Origin: Verrucomicrobiaceae bacterium | GTDB taxonomy: Bacteria > Verrucomicrobiota > Verrucomicrobiia > Verrucomicrobiales > Verrucomicrobiaceae | Direction of reading: 5' to 3' | Length of the DNA: 64,000 nucleotides | Assembly: GCA_024232965.1 (NCBI GenBank) | Contig: JACKQF010000003.1 | Span: forward strand, 1 to 64,000 | Part shown: one piece after another, positions 6,276 to 15,120 of the stretch | Position numbering within the stretch: position 1 is the stretch's first letter | How the letters are laid out: every line of letters starts with the position of its first letter | Notes under the pieces: generated by a model | Database searches by the model: none | What the model saw: only the letters and a program-made list of their open reading frames with translations | Told to the model about the DNA's origin: nothing | Made by a program: the position numbers and the translations under genes

Positions 6276-9203
6276 CTATTTAAGAAAGCGGAACTCGGGG
6301 GTGGACCAGAGGGTTTGGATGAGGCGCGCCCATTGGTCGCGCTCGTCTTCGGCCGTGGCGTTGCCGCTGAGCCCAGAGTCGATGTAGTCCGTGGCGAGGG
6401 CGATTTCCTCTGGAGCAGGTGGGCGATTGAGGATGAGTTGCCAGGTGGCTGTGATGCGCGCTGAGTTGCTTTTTTCCTGGCCGATCAGTTTGCCTGCGGT
6501 GCGGCGGGCTTGATCGATGACAAATGGGTGATTCATCAGAAAGAGGGCCTGGGTCGCGACGGTGCTGGTGGTGCGCTGGGCGATGGGTTGATTGATATCG
6601 GCGAAGTCAAAAGCCTCAAACAATGGATGGCGAGTATTCCGAAAGGCGGGGGTGTAAACAGAGCGTCGCAGGTCGTCGAAGGGGTGATTGTATTCGAGGT
6701 TTTGGATGCTCTGATCGTTAGGATCGACGGCCTCTGCGGTGAGGTTTTGCCCGCCAAAGCGGTTGTCCAGGTTGCCCCCCTGGGCCAGGAGGGCATCGCG
6801 GAGGCTTTCGGCATCGAGGCGACGGAGTGGCAGGCGCCAAAGGAGTCGGTTTTCTGGATCGGTGCGGAGCCCGGCGGGATCTGGGCTTTCGGTTGCCTGG
6901 AGATAGGTGTGGGAGGTGACGAGGTAACGCACAGCGCGGTGAAGGCTCCAGCCGTCATCAATGAGGCGATGGGCGAGGCTATCGAGCAGGGCAGGGTGGC
7001 TGGGGGGCTCGCCAGTGGTGCCGAAGTTTTCCGTGGTGCGGACTATGCCGGAGCCGAATATCCAGTGCCAAATGCGATTGGCCATGACACGAGCGGTGAG
7101 CGGGTTCTGCGGGGATGTAACCCACTGGGCAAATTGAAGCCTGCCGCTATCTTCTGCCGGAATGGCGGTCCTCTTGGCTTCAGGCCTCATGGCGACTTGC
7201 AGAAAGCCGCGCGGAACGGTGTCGCCTAGATTGCGAGTGCTGCCGCGGATATGAATAGGGGAGTCTTCCGGTGCTTCGTCATCGGCGACGCTCATGACTT
7301 CCGGGCGTGGGTTGGAGGATTTTTGGAGCTTCTTCAGGTCTGTCTCCAGCGCCTTTAATTCGGCAATCCGTGGGTCTTCTGTTGCTTGCTCCGATTGCGC
7401 GGCGGTCTTTGCCGTTTCTGTGGCTGGAGCTTCGTCGCCAACAGGGATGAATTGCACGGCATCCACAGTCACATAGCCCTGGGTGCTAGCGTTGGAGATC
7501 AGCACAAAGCCTTGACCGCCTGCTTCAAATCGGAAGGTGCCGATGCTGGCAAACTTGAGCCCTTTGATATTTTCGTCATCTTCTTTGAAGACGAGTAGGT
7601 CTTCGCCGTCGGCATGCAAGATGGTTACGGGCACGCGCTCTGCGCGGCCAGGTCCACCGATGAAGGCGATGCGTACTTCGTAGCGACCGGTGGTGGGGAT
7701 CTTGGGGGCGAAGGACAGGGTCTTGTCGCCTTTGCCCGTGTTCTTATCATGCAAATAGCCGCTGCCGATGTAGGGACCGTACATCTCTGAGTGCGTCCAG
7801 TCGCCGACCTGCTGGGCCTGGGTGTCATCGACGATGATACCGGGAAGTTCTGCGGGATCGATGGGTTTTTTCCGCTTCCTCAAGGCGAAAGTCTGGCTGT
7901 CTTTGAGTGCGTCTTTGAGCTCTGCGATCTTTTGCTTGAGTTCAGTGACGCGGGCCTCTTTGGCCTTCATTGTGATCTCCTCGTTGCCATCGAGAGGGAG
8001 GGGCGTATCGAGCCAGTGGGCGACGTTGTCGGTATAGTTCTTTAGTGTGCGGGTGCTGCGAAAGATGCCAGCGAGGGCGTAGTAGTCGCGCGTGGGGATG
8101 GGATCAAATTTGTGATCGTGGCAACGGGCGCAGCCGATGGTCATGCCGAGGAAGGACTTGCCGATGGTGTCGAGTTGCTCATCGACGATGTCCATGCGCA
8201 ACATGCCTTTGTCCTGCTCTTCGTAGTTGGTTGGGCCGAGCGCGAGGAAGCCGGTGGCGGTGAGCTGACGGCGCCGCTGGGCGGTGTCCTTATAAGGGAG
8301 GAGATCGCCGGCGAGTTGCTCGGTGATGATGCGATCAATCGGGGTATCATCACGCAGGGACTGGAGGACATAGTCGCGGTAGCGCCACGCATCTTTAAAA
8401 GGGAGGCTGCGTCCACCGCCGGAGGACTCGGCAAAGCGGGTGATGTCTAGCCAGTGAGAGGTCCAGCGTTCAGCAAAGGCGGGCGATTCGATGAGCCGAT
8501 CTGCGAGGATTTCGACTGCCTGAAGCAAACCTTTTTGTCGGGCCTGGGCATCGAAATCGCTGACTTGATCGGGAGTCGGAGGTAGGCCGATGAGATCGAA
8601 GTAAAGGCGTCGGGCGATGGTGGCTGGGGCCGCGTCGGGAGCGGGATGCAGCCCCTTTTGTTCCAGGGACGCGAGGATGTAGCGGTCGGCATCATTGTGC
8701 GGCCAAGCGGCATCACGAACTTTAGGGGGGACAGTTTTTGAGATGGGCTGGAAGGACCAAAAGCTACGTCCAGACTCGACACTGGGCGGGACGATGTGGC
8801 CGGATTTGGCAAGGCCGGCGGCGGCTGGTGCACTGGTGCGGGGGTCATGGGCACCTCGCTGAATCCATTCCTCGAGGATGGCGACTTCTGCTGCGGGGAG
8901 CTTTTCATCCGGCGGCATCTTGAGGTCGCGATCCGTGTAGTGGACGGCTTTGATCAGCAGGCTATCGCCCGGTTTGCCGGGCTTGGCCGCAGGGCCGGAG
9001 TCTCCGCCAATCTGCCATCCACTGCGTGAATCGAGCCGCAGCCCGCCTTTTTGTTTTTCTGCGCCATGGCAATCAATGCAGTGTTCGATGAGAAGTGGGC
9101 GGACACGTGCCTCGAAGAATTCGGTGTCGGTCTGCCCGGCCGCCAAGACGCGAATCGGCGCGATGCCGATGAGCAGGAGGAATGGGAGACGTGAAGAACG
9201 CAT
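6276..9203 (-). CDS. PSCyt1-DUF1549-DUF1553 cytochrome-like protein with golvesin-like insert
   Basis: A large exported protein typical of Planctomycetes and Verrucomicrobia. I chose the ATG at 9203 because it starts a clean signal peptide (RSSRLPFLLLIGIAPIRVLA); the frame itself is open to 9263. Domains in order, counted from that start: a PSCyt1 cytochrome-type module with one CxxCH haem motif (HCIDCHG, about residue 41) followed by MPPDEKLP; DUF1549 (WPHNDADRYILASLE onward); a second CxxCH (GCARCHDHKFDP) after it; a beta-rich insert at about 455-610 (GDWTHSEMYGPYIG to TVDAVQFIPV); and DUF1553 at the C-terminus (NPLTARVMANRIWHWIFG). It is thought to act in periplasmic redox chemistry tied to polysaccharide use. 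The usual DUF1501 partner is not next to it. The insert also occurs in the FAD oxidoreductase at 42 kb. Confidence 0.9.
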   Translation of the reverse strand: MRSSRLPFLLLIGIAPIRVLAAGQTDTEFFEARVRPLLIEHCIDCHGAEKQKGGLRLDSRSGWQIGGDSGPAAKPGKPGDSLLIKAVHYTDRDLKMPPDEKLPAAEVAILEEWIQRGAHDPRTSAPAAAGLAKSGHIVPPSVESGRSFWSFQPISKTVPPKVRDAAWPHNDADRYILASLEQKGLHPAPDAAPATIARRLYFDLIGLPPTPDQVSDFDAQARQKGLLQAVEILADRLIESPAFAERWTSHWLDITRFAESSGGGRSLPFKDAWRYRDYVLQSLRDDTPIDRIITEQLAGDLLPYKDTAQRRRQLTATGFLALGPTNYEEQDKGMLRMDIVDEQLDTIGKSFLGMTIGCARCHDHKFDPIPTRDYYALAGIFRSTRTLKNYTDNVAHWLDTPLPLDGNEEITMKAKEARVTELKQKIAELKDALKDSQTFALRKRKKPIDPAELPGIIVDDTQAQQVGDWTHSEMYGPYIGSGYLHDKNTGKGDKTLSFAPKIPTTGRYEVRIAFIGGPGRAERVPVTILHADGEDLLVFKEDDENIKGLKFASIGTFRFEAGGQGFVLISNASTQGYVTVDAVQFIPVGDEAPATETAKTAAQSEQATEDPRIAELKALETDLKKLQKSSNPRPEVMSVADDEAPEDSPIHIRGSTRNLGDTVPRGFLQVAMRPEAKRTAIPAEDSGRLQFAQWVTSPQNPLTARVMANRIWHWIFGSGIVRTTENFGTTGEPPSHPALLDSLAHRLIDDGWSLHRAVRYLVTSHTYLQATESPDPAGLRTDPENRLLWRLPLRRLDAESLRDALLAQGGNLDNRFGGQNLTAEAVDPNDQSIQNLEYNHPFDDLRRSVYTPAFRNTRHPLFEAFDFADINQPIAQRTTSTVATQALFLMNHPFVIDQARRTAGKLIGQEKSNSARITATWQLILNRPPAPEEIALATDYIDSGLSGNATAEDERDQWARLIQTLWSTPEFRFLK

Positions 9204-9305
9204 TGGAAAAAGACGGTCCAGGGTGGGGAATCTTGCACGGAGTGGAGAGGGTGAAGGTGCCAAAAAGTCCGCTTGTTCTGTGGCGGGCGCTAACTAGGAT
9301 GGCGC

Positions 9306-9854
9306 ATGGAATTGTCCCCCACCGAAAACTATACCTGGGAAAGCTACTTTGCGGAGCTGTTCAATGATTGCGTTGAGCAGTATGATGATGGCAACACGGA
9401 TTTTGAATCTTGGTTCACCGAGGATGACCTGAATTTCCTGGACTCAATCGGCTATCGCGAGCGTGAGTTCTTTGACTTTGTGGAAGATCACTGCCGCTCA
9501 GAAGGACAGGACCCGACGGCGATGACAGCCCTGCTGATCGCTGCGGTGCGTCGCGACTATTTGAACGTGGTGCAGAAGGGCGTGACGAGCGAGAAGATCG
9601 TGCCGCCGTCTGATCTGCCAGCCAAGAGCGCAGACCTCGATGGCATCCCTTGGCTGCCGCGGATCATTGCGAAGGCAAAGGCAAAGCTGCGTGGCGAGAT
9701 GGACCCTGATACGATGTATGGATGCGGTGGTGACCGCTCGTTTTGTGCGAAGCACCACATCCACCTGGCGGATTTCTTGCGCACGGTTTGGGCTGCGGGC
9801 GATGACGACCGGAGGATCGTGGAATTTGTGAAAAACGGAGGCCGCTGGGCTTGA
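9306..9854 (+). CDS. DUF5069 domain protein
   Basis: 182 residues, acidic N-terminal half (DCVEQYDDGNTDFESWFTE) and a C-terminal half that fits DUF5069: IPWLPRIIAKAKAKLRGE, then a Cys/Gly/Asp segment (YGCGGDRSFCAKH), then FLRTVWAAGDDDRRIVEFV. DUF5069 proteins are common in Verrucomicrobia and Planctomycetes; the function is not known. No signal peptide or membrane segment, so cytoplasmic. The stop overlaps the TTG start of the downstream glycosyltransferase, suggesting coupling. The gene starts 103 bases from the divergent DUF1553 gene. Confidence 0.75.
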   Translation: MELSPTENYTWESYFAELFNDCVEQYDDGNTDFESWFTEDDLNFLDSIGYREREFFDFVEDHCRSEGQDPTAMTALLIAAVRRDYLNVVQKGVTSEKIVPPSDLPAKSADLDGIPWLPRIIAKAKAKLRGEMDPDTMYGCGGDRSFCAKHHIHLADFLRTVWAAGDDDRRIVEFVKNGGRWA

Positions 9855-11485
9855 TCAGTATGCGGTCTGTGTGGGCCGGCGTGGCGCTGATCGTTGCGGC
9901 CTGGGCGGTGATCTATCTGCCTGGGCTGAACATTCGTGAGGTGCAGGGCGAGGAAGCACGACGTGTGCTGCCGGGCCGCACCATGCTGCAAACGGGTGAG
10001 TGGATCGTGCCCCGCTCTGCGGGGCGCGTGTATAATCGCAAGCCGCCGATGATCAACTGGGTCAGCGCGGCAGCGCTGTCTGTGAGCGGTCGCATGGACG
10101 AACGAACGGTGCGGCTGCCAACGACCCTTGCGATGCTGGCTCTGGCGCTGGTGGTGTTTGGCATTGGTCGCGTGTGGATGGGTGAATTGGGCGCACTGCT
10201 AGCCGCGCTGATGGGACTGGCGAATGTGGGCATGATCGAGAAGGGGCGACTGGCCGAGATCGATGGGCTTTACGTGAGCCTCTTTGGCATGGCGCTGGTG
10301 GTGTGGCTGGCGTTTTGGTGGCGTGAAAAGCGGTTGCTGGCTTGGGTGGTTTCTGGAGTGATATTAGGATTGGGTTTCCTGACAAAGGGCCCTGTTCACG
10401 TTTGGTATTTTTATGCGGTGGTGATTGGCGTTCTTTTGGCAGAGGGGCGTGCGAAGCAATTGCTGAACTGGCGGCATTGGGCTGGATTGGTGGTGTTTGT
10501 GAGCGTCTGGGCTCCCTGGGCGTTGCTGAACAGCGCTCGCAATCCAGCCAAAGACTCTGGCGAGGTGTGGGCCCAACAAGTGACTCATCGTCTTGGCTTG
10601 ATGGAATTTGATGTCGTGAACTGGCTGCTACAGATCCCTGAGAGTCTGATCAATTTCATGCCGTGGTCACTGCTATTGCCTTTCCTGTGGATGCGATCAA
10701 CGGTGGATCGCTGGGCGGATATGGGGAGGAAAGGCCAGTGGTTGCGAGGGCTGCGCAATGGGCTTGTGGTGGGCTTTTTGGTGATCGCTCTCCTGCCTTC
10801 ATCGCGACCACGGTTCATGCTGCCAATGAATGTGTTGGCGGCAATTCTGTCTGCGGAGGTTCTGCTGATGATGACGGAGGAGCGCCTGAAAAAATGGTCC
10901 GGCTATTGGCGTGTCGTGATGATGGTGCTGACGGCTTTACTGTTCGTTTTGGCGGTGATTTCCCCCGTCTATCTGAAAGGTCTGGGTTCTTGGTGTGCGC
11001 TTGCGGCGTCGTTGGGTGTGGTGTGGATGCTCTGGCTGTGGCGAGGTGCGCCCAAGGTTGCGGAGGCACGACTGCGGATGACAATTATGACTGCGGGGAC
11101 GTTGGGCCTCGGGGTGATGACCTTGTTTTGGGGCTTTGTGCACGGGCGCACTGTGCATGACGAACTCCGACCTTTTGCAGCGCGAATCATGAGCCACACG
11201 GGACCCGCGCCGGAGATCATTTTGTTTAAGTTGGAAGAGCGCATGTGGCCTTTTTATTTGGGAATGGGCTGTCGCGAAATCGCTGACCTCAATGACCTGC
11301 CTGCGCAGGCTAAGTGGGTGATGGTGGAGGCAGAACTGCGGGAACGTCGCCTCGGTGAAATGGAACGGCGGTATGGTCCTGCGCGAGTGATCGAACCTGT
11401 GCAGGAGTTTGAGACGGACAACGCTGGCGGTGACGGTACCCACTATTTGTTGTTGGGTTTTGGTGACTTGGGCGCGGGTTCGTGA
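9851..11485 (+). CDS. Glycosyltransferase family 39 (ArnT/PMT-like) membrane protein
   Basis: A 544-residue polytopic protein with about eleven hydrophobic segments. The first periplasmic loop carries the acidic catalytic signature expected of ArnT/PMT-type lipid-linked sugar transferases (LPGLNIREVQGEEARRVLPG) and the following VYNRKPPMINW motif. It should move a sugar from a polyprenyl-phosphate donor onto lipid A, a glycan or a protein outside the membrane. Two starts are possible: TTG at 9851, which has ACGGAGG nine bases upstream and overlaps the preceding stop (TTGA), and ATG at 9860. The spacing favours TTG. The acceptor is unknown. Confidence 0.85.
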   Translation: MISMRSVWAGVALIVAAWAVIYLPGLNIREVQGEEARRVLPGRTMLQTGEWIVPRSAGRVYNRKPPMINWVSAAALSVSGRMDERTVRLPTTLAMLALALVVFGIGRVWMGELGALLAALMGLANVGMIEKGRLAEIDGLYVSLFGMALVVWLAFWWREKRLLAWVVSGVILGLGFLTKGPVHVWYFYAVVIGVLLAEGRAKQLLNWRHWAGLVVFVSVWAPWALLNSARNPAKDSGEVWAQQVTHRLGLMEFDVVNWLLQIPESLINFMPWSLLLPFLWMRSTVDRWADMGRKGQWLRGLRNGLVVGFLVIALLPSSRPRFMLPMNVLAAILSAEVLLMMTEERLKKWSGYWRVVMMVLTALLFVLAVISPVYLKGLGSWCALAASLGVVWMLWLWRGAPKVAEARLRMTIMTAGTLGLGVMTLFWGFVHGRTVHDELRPFAARIMSHTGPAPEIILFKLEERMWPFYLGMGCREIADLNDLPAQAKWVMVEAELRERRLGEMERRYGPARVIEPVQEFETDNAGGDGTHYLLLGFGDLGAGS

Positions 11486-11551
11486 AGATTGCTTTTCGAG
11501 TGTCGGGCAGCTACGGTGGCGGAATCAATTGAAGAAATGGCAGGCAACTGA

Positions 11552-12412
11552 ATGGAAGAGGCAACCCTGGGAGTTCTGAGAGATGTGACGTTGATTACCA
11601 CGCTTGCGACGGTGATTGGCTTCATGATCTACCCGTTGCTGAATCGTTTGGCGATGCCGTTGGCGGAGGGCACGCTGGGTTTGGTGGATGCGACAAAGTA
11701 TAGGGCTCCCGATGTAGCGGTGGCGATTGGGTTGGGGATGCTGCTGGTGTATGGAATGTTCGCGCCAGAAATGGTCAAGGATGGGGCCGAGGCTGTCGAT
11801 GGAGGAAGTGAGTCGGAGTCGAGTGTCGGTTTGCTTTTAGCGAACGCAGTCTTCCTTTTGTTTCTGTGTGCGCTCTTGCTCAGCTACATCACCAGGATGC
11901 GCGACTTGAATCCAGTGGAGCTGTTCGGTTTGCGTCGACTAGGTTTCGGGAAGTCGCTTTTGGTGGCTGGGATTGCCTTGGTTCCGACGATCTTATTGGT
12001 CTATCAGATTGCCTTGCTGTTCACGAATTATCTGTCGGGCTTCTGGCCGGAGATCGGGCCGCAGGAGACAGTAAATCTTTTTGTGAATGCAAAGAGTGGT
12101 GCCGAGAAGTTCCTGCTGATTGCTACGGCGGTGTTGGTGGCTCCGATTGTGGAGGAGACGATTTTTCGAGGCTTCATTTATGGGGTGCTGAAGCGCTACA
12201 CGGATCGCTGGTTTGCGATGCTGGTTTCGTCGGTGATTTTTGCGGTGGTGCATCTGCACCTAGGTAGTGCGGTGCCGCTCTTCACTCTGGCAATGCTGTT
12301 CTGTGTGGTTTACGAAATTACGGGTTGTCTGAGCGTGACGATGTGGATGCATGCGATGTTTAATGGATTGAGTATGGCTGCGCTTTTGTTTGAAACTTCG
12401 GGAGCCAAGTGA
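11552..12412 (+). CDS. CPBP family intramembrane glutamic-type endopeptidase
   Basis: 286 residues with about eight membrane segments. The CPBP (Abi/CAAX protease) motifs are present in the last third: PIVEETIFRGFIYG with E201, E202 and R206, then HLHLG with H234, and MWMHAMFNG with H267 and N271. These form the catalytic site within the membrane in the Rce1-like family. Bacterial members have been linked to bacteriocin immunity and to processing of membrane proteins; the target here is unknown. It follows the GT39 gene by 66 bases and precedes thiL by 4 bases on the same strand, so it may belong to the same transcript. Confidence 0.87.
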   Translation: MEEATLGVLRDVTLITTLATVIGFMIYPLLNRLAMPLAEGTLGLVDATKYRAPDVAVAIGLGMLLVYGMFAPEMVKDGAEAVDGGSESESSVGLLLANAVFLLFLCALLLSYITRMRDLNPVELFGLRRLGFGKSLLVAGIALVPTILLVYQIALLFTNYLSGFWPEIGPQETVNLFVNAKSGAEKFLLIATAVLVAPIVEETIFRGFIYGVLKRYTDRWFAMLVSSVIFAVVHLHLGSAVPLFTLAMLFCVVYEITGCLSVTMWMHAMFNGLSMAALLFETSGAK

Positions 12413-12416
12413 CCGC

Positions 12417-13337
12417 ATGAAGGAGACGCTGAATGACATCGGAGAGGATGAATTGATCCGACGTCTCATGTCGGGTGTGGTTCTTGACGAGACGGTCATC
12501 CTGGGTGCTGGCGATGATTGCGCCGTGGTGACGGGCCTGCCTGATGGGATGCATTTGGTATTGAAAACAGATGCGATGGTGGGCGATGTTCATTTTACAA
12601 TGGAGATGCCTGCGGACCTCGTCGGGCGGAAAGCAATTGCGCGGGTAATCAGTGACTTTGGGGCGATGGGAGCATTGCCACGTCATGCGATGATCACTCT
12701 GGTGGCACCGGGTGAGACGCCCGTTGCTTGGCTGCTGGATGTCTATCGTGGGATGATCCGGATTGCCGATGAATACGGGATCAATCTAGTGGGCGGCGAG
12801 ACTTGTCGTGGAAACCAATTGGTGATCTCAATCAGCATGACCGGTTCGGTCGCGGCCTCAAAAAATCTGAAACGTTCGGGTGCGTGTGCTGGTGATTTGG
12901 TGGTCGTCACGGGGCAATTGGGCGGGAGTTTGCGCGGGCGGCATCTGACCTTTGAACCGCGTGCGACGGAGGGAGAATGGTTGGCTGGAAATCCTGCCGT
13001 GCATGCCATGATGGATCTGAGCGATGGTCTGGCGAAGGACTTGCCACGCATGGCTGCTGCGTCTGGACTGGAATTCGTTTTGGACGAGGCAGCGCTGCCA
13101 TGCGCAGAAGGATGCGACGCGAATCAGGCGTGGTCCGATGGCGAAGATTATGAATTGCTGATGGCCGTGGACTCTGCGGATTGGCCGGAGCTTTCGGCGG
13201 CGTGGGGCAAGGCTTTTCCTCTGCTCTCGCTGACGATGATCGGCAGGTTCGTGGAAGCTGGAAGTGGGTGTAGGCCTGCGCTTCTAGGTGGCGGGTGGGA
13301 TCACTTCACTGCGGCGGGATCGACGCTAAAGGATTGA
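12417..13337 (+). CDS. thiL: Thiamine-monophosphate kinase
   Basis: Phosphorylates thiamine monophosphate to thiamine diphosphate with ATP, the last step of coenzyme B1 synthesis. From the ATG at 12417 the protein has 306 residues, normal for ThiL. Family motifs are clear: DELIRRL near the N-terminus, GAGDDCAVV for ATP/Mg, VGDVHF, a central INLVGGETCRG, MDLSDGLAKDL, and WSDGEDYELL near the C-terminus. A TTG at 12390 would also be in frame but would overlap the previous gene; GGGAG lies 12 bases before the ATG. The 3' end overlaps the convergent rhodanese gene by 37 bases. No other thiamine gene is in the window. Confidence 0.93.
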   Translation: MKETLNDIGEDELIRRLMSGVVLDETVILGAGDDCAVVTGLPDGMHLVLKTDAMVGDVHFTMEMPADLVGRKAIARVISDFGAMGALPRHAMITLVAPGETPVAWLLDVYRGMIRIADEYGINLVGGETCRGNQLVISISMTGSVAASKNLKRSGACAGDLVVVTGQLGGSLRGRHLTFEPRATEGEWLAGNPAVHAMMDLSDGLAKDLPRMAAASGLEFVLDEAALPCAEGCDANQAWSDGEDYELLMAVDSADWPELSAAWGKAFPLLSLTMIGRFVEAGSGCRPALLGGGWDHFTAAGSTLKD

Positions 13338-13765
13338 GGATAGAAGGGCTTTTTTTGTGCCCGCCATGCGTTGAAGCCACCTTCGAGAAGATACACTTTT
13401 TCAAAGCCTTGCTGCGCCATGATCTGCGCAACGAGTTCTGCTCGACCACCGATGGCGCAATAGAGGAGGTAAGGCGTGGTGCGGTCTAGCTTTGAGAGGC
13501 GTTCCGTGGTTTCCTGGGTGCGTAGGTAGTCGAAGGGTTGCGCTTCGGGAATTCGTGATGGGCCGTATTCGGCCTCAGTGCGGACATCTAGGATCGTTAG
13601 CGTTTTATCGCTGATGATGAGTTTCTGGGCATCGTCTGGAGATAAAGTTTTGTATGATGCTGGCAGTGTCACCTCCGGTGGTAGAGTCGGGCCAGTCAGT
13701 TTCTGTGGAGGATCACAGGCAACGAGTACAAAGAGACTGACGAGGATGCTGAAGAGCTTTTTCAT
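13301..13765 (-). CDS. Rhodanese-like lipoprotein
   Basis: 154 residues. It begins with a lipoprotein signal (FSILVSLFVLVAC, lipobox Cys at about residue 17), so the domain should face the periplasm. The rhodanese fold follows: LTILDVRTEAEYGPSRIPEA and, at the active site, LLYCAIGGRAELVA with the catalytic Cys, then GFEKVYLLEGGFNAWR. It may carry out sulfur transfer or redox sensing at the envelope. The start overlaps the stop of the upstream glycosyltransferase by four bases. The 3' end lies over the end of thiL on the other strand. Confidence 0.88.
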   Translation of the reverse strand: MKKLFSILVSLFVLVACDPPQKLTGPTLPPEVTLPASYKTLSPDDAQKLIISDKTLTILDVRTEAEYGPSRIPEAQPFDYLRTQETTERLSKLDRTTPYLLYCAIGGRAELVAQIMAQQGFEKVYLLEGGFNAWRAQKKPFYPQSFSVDPAAVK

Positions 13766-15009
13766 GATTCGGCGGGGGCGTTCGCTGCTTGGGCGAGTGC
13801 GATGGCCTCAAAATAGTGATCTTCGAGTCGGGCGATCTGTGCGGGGGCACCAAAATTCTCGCGCACGGATGTGGCGGCATTTTGGGAGAGTCTTGACAAG
13901 AGGTCGGGCTCTTCAATGAGACGCAAGATCGCAGCAGCGAGTTCTTCAGGGCTGCGTTCAGGAACAAGCAATCCGTCGTGGTCGTGAGTGATTGCCTCGG
14001 GAATGCCACCGTGATGCGTGGCGATGACGGGGAGACCTGTTGCCATGGCTTCAAGCATGGAGTTGGGGATGCCCTCTTGGTCTTGGCCTTGGGTGAGCTC
14101 GCTTGGATGCAGGAAGGCGTGGGCGTTTTGATATTGTTCTAGAAGCGCAGTTTGATCAAGCCAACCACGAAGCTCGACGTGGTTGTCAAGTTGACGAGCG
14201 CTGATCTCTTGCTTGATCTTGTCAACCATCGAGCCTTCGCCACAGAGGACGAACTTGATTTGCGGGTGCTTCTTCACGACATGCTGCAATGCCTTCAGCG
14301 TGGTTAGGATGCCTTTCTTGGCGATCAATCGACAGGCTTGCACGAGTCTCCACTGGCCATCGATCGGAGGTTGGCGAACGGCGGATGGAACGGTGTCAAA
14401 GGGGATGGGGGTGCGGTTCAGTCGTAACTTGTCTGCCGGGCATCCGAGATCGCTGAGGCGTTGCAGCAGCGACTGGCTGCGGGCGAGCACGAGTTGTGCT
14501 GAGGCGAAGACTTGACGCAGTAGCGCAAGGTGCTCCGGCTTGTCAATGTCTTTGGCGACATCGACGCCGTGGAAGGAAACAATCCACGGGCCACCCCACT
14601 CTTGAAGCATCGGGAGGAAACCAACGGCCTTGTGACCGTAGTACACATGAACCAGGGCGGGGTGATCTTTTTGCAGGAGCTCAATGAGGTTCCACGGATG
14701 GCAGGGGCCGGTGTACTTATTGATCTGCACTGGCGGTGGCCACTGTCGGATGATGTATTTGTACCAGAACCGCAGCAGAAAGTTTCCCTTGGGCCGATGG
14801 TGCAGCTTCGTCATCGGTGTGATGCGCTCAAAAGGGAACATGGCCGAATTCTCCAGCCACTGGGCATAGACGATATTGCGGACGCGTTTTAGACCGGTGA
14901 TTTGGCGGTAGATGGATTGCATCTCCGGCTTCAGATAGGTGCCACACAGGCTGATGACCACGGGGCGTGGATCAGTGGGGGTATTTTCAGTTGGGACGGG
15001 GTCTGGCAT
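13762..15009 (-). CDS. Glycosyltransferase family 4
   Basis: A 415-residue GT-B fold transferase. The N-terminal domain starts with PVVISLCGTYLKPE and includes HVYYGHKAVGFLPML and FHGVDVAKD. The donor-binding C-terminal domain has QACRLIAKKGILTTLKAL, VLCGEGSMVDKIK, HPSELTQGQDQEGIPNSMLE and AMATGLPVIATHHGGIPEAI, matching the EX7E motif of GT4 retaining enzymes. It likely adds a hexose to a surface polysaccharide or glycolipid in the cytoplasm. It is coupled to the rhodanese lipoprotein downstream (ATGA overlap) and divergent from xseA with a ~110-base shared promoter region. Confidence 0.9.
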   Translation of the reverse strand: MPDPVPTENTPTDPRPVVISLCGTYLKPEMQSIYRQITGLKRVRNIVYAQWLENSAMFPFERITPMTKLHHRPKGNFLLRFWYKYIIRQWPPPVQINKYTGPCHPWNLIELLQKDHPALVHVYYGHKAVGFLPMLQEWGGPWIVSFHGVDVAKDIDKPEHLALLRQVFASAQLVLARSQSLLQRLSDLGCPADKLRLNRTPIPFDTVPSAVRQPPIDGQWRLVQACRLIAKKGILTTLKALQHVVKKHPQIKFVLCGEGSMVDKIKQEISARQLDNHVELRGWLDQTALLEQYQNAHAFLHPSELTQGQDQEGIPNSMLEAMATGLPVIATHHGGIPEAITHDHDGLLVPERSPEELAAAILRLIEEPDLLSRLSQNAATSVRENFGAPAQIARLEDHYFEAIALAQAANAPAES

Positions 15010-15120
15010 TCAAGAATGCGGGAAGTGTAGCGTGGGGATGCGATCTGGCAAAGACATTGCTTTGGCTCTGATACTCCCGGTGTGTGTTGACTGCTGGATT
15101 CCGCCCGGCATGTTGCGCCC

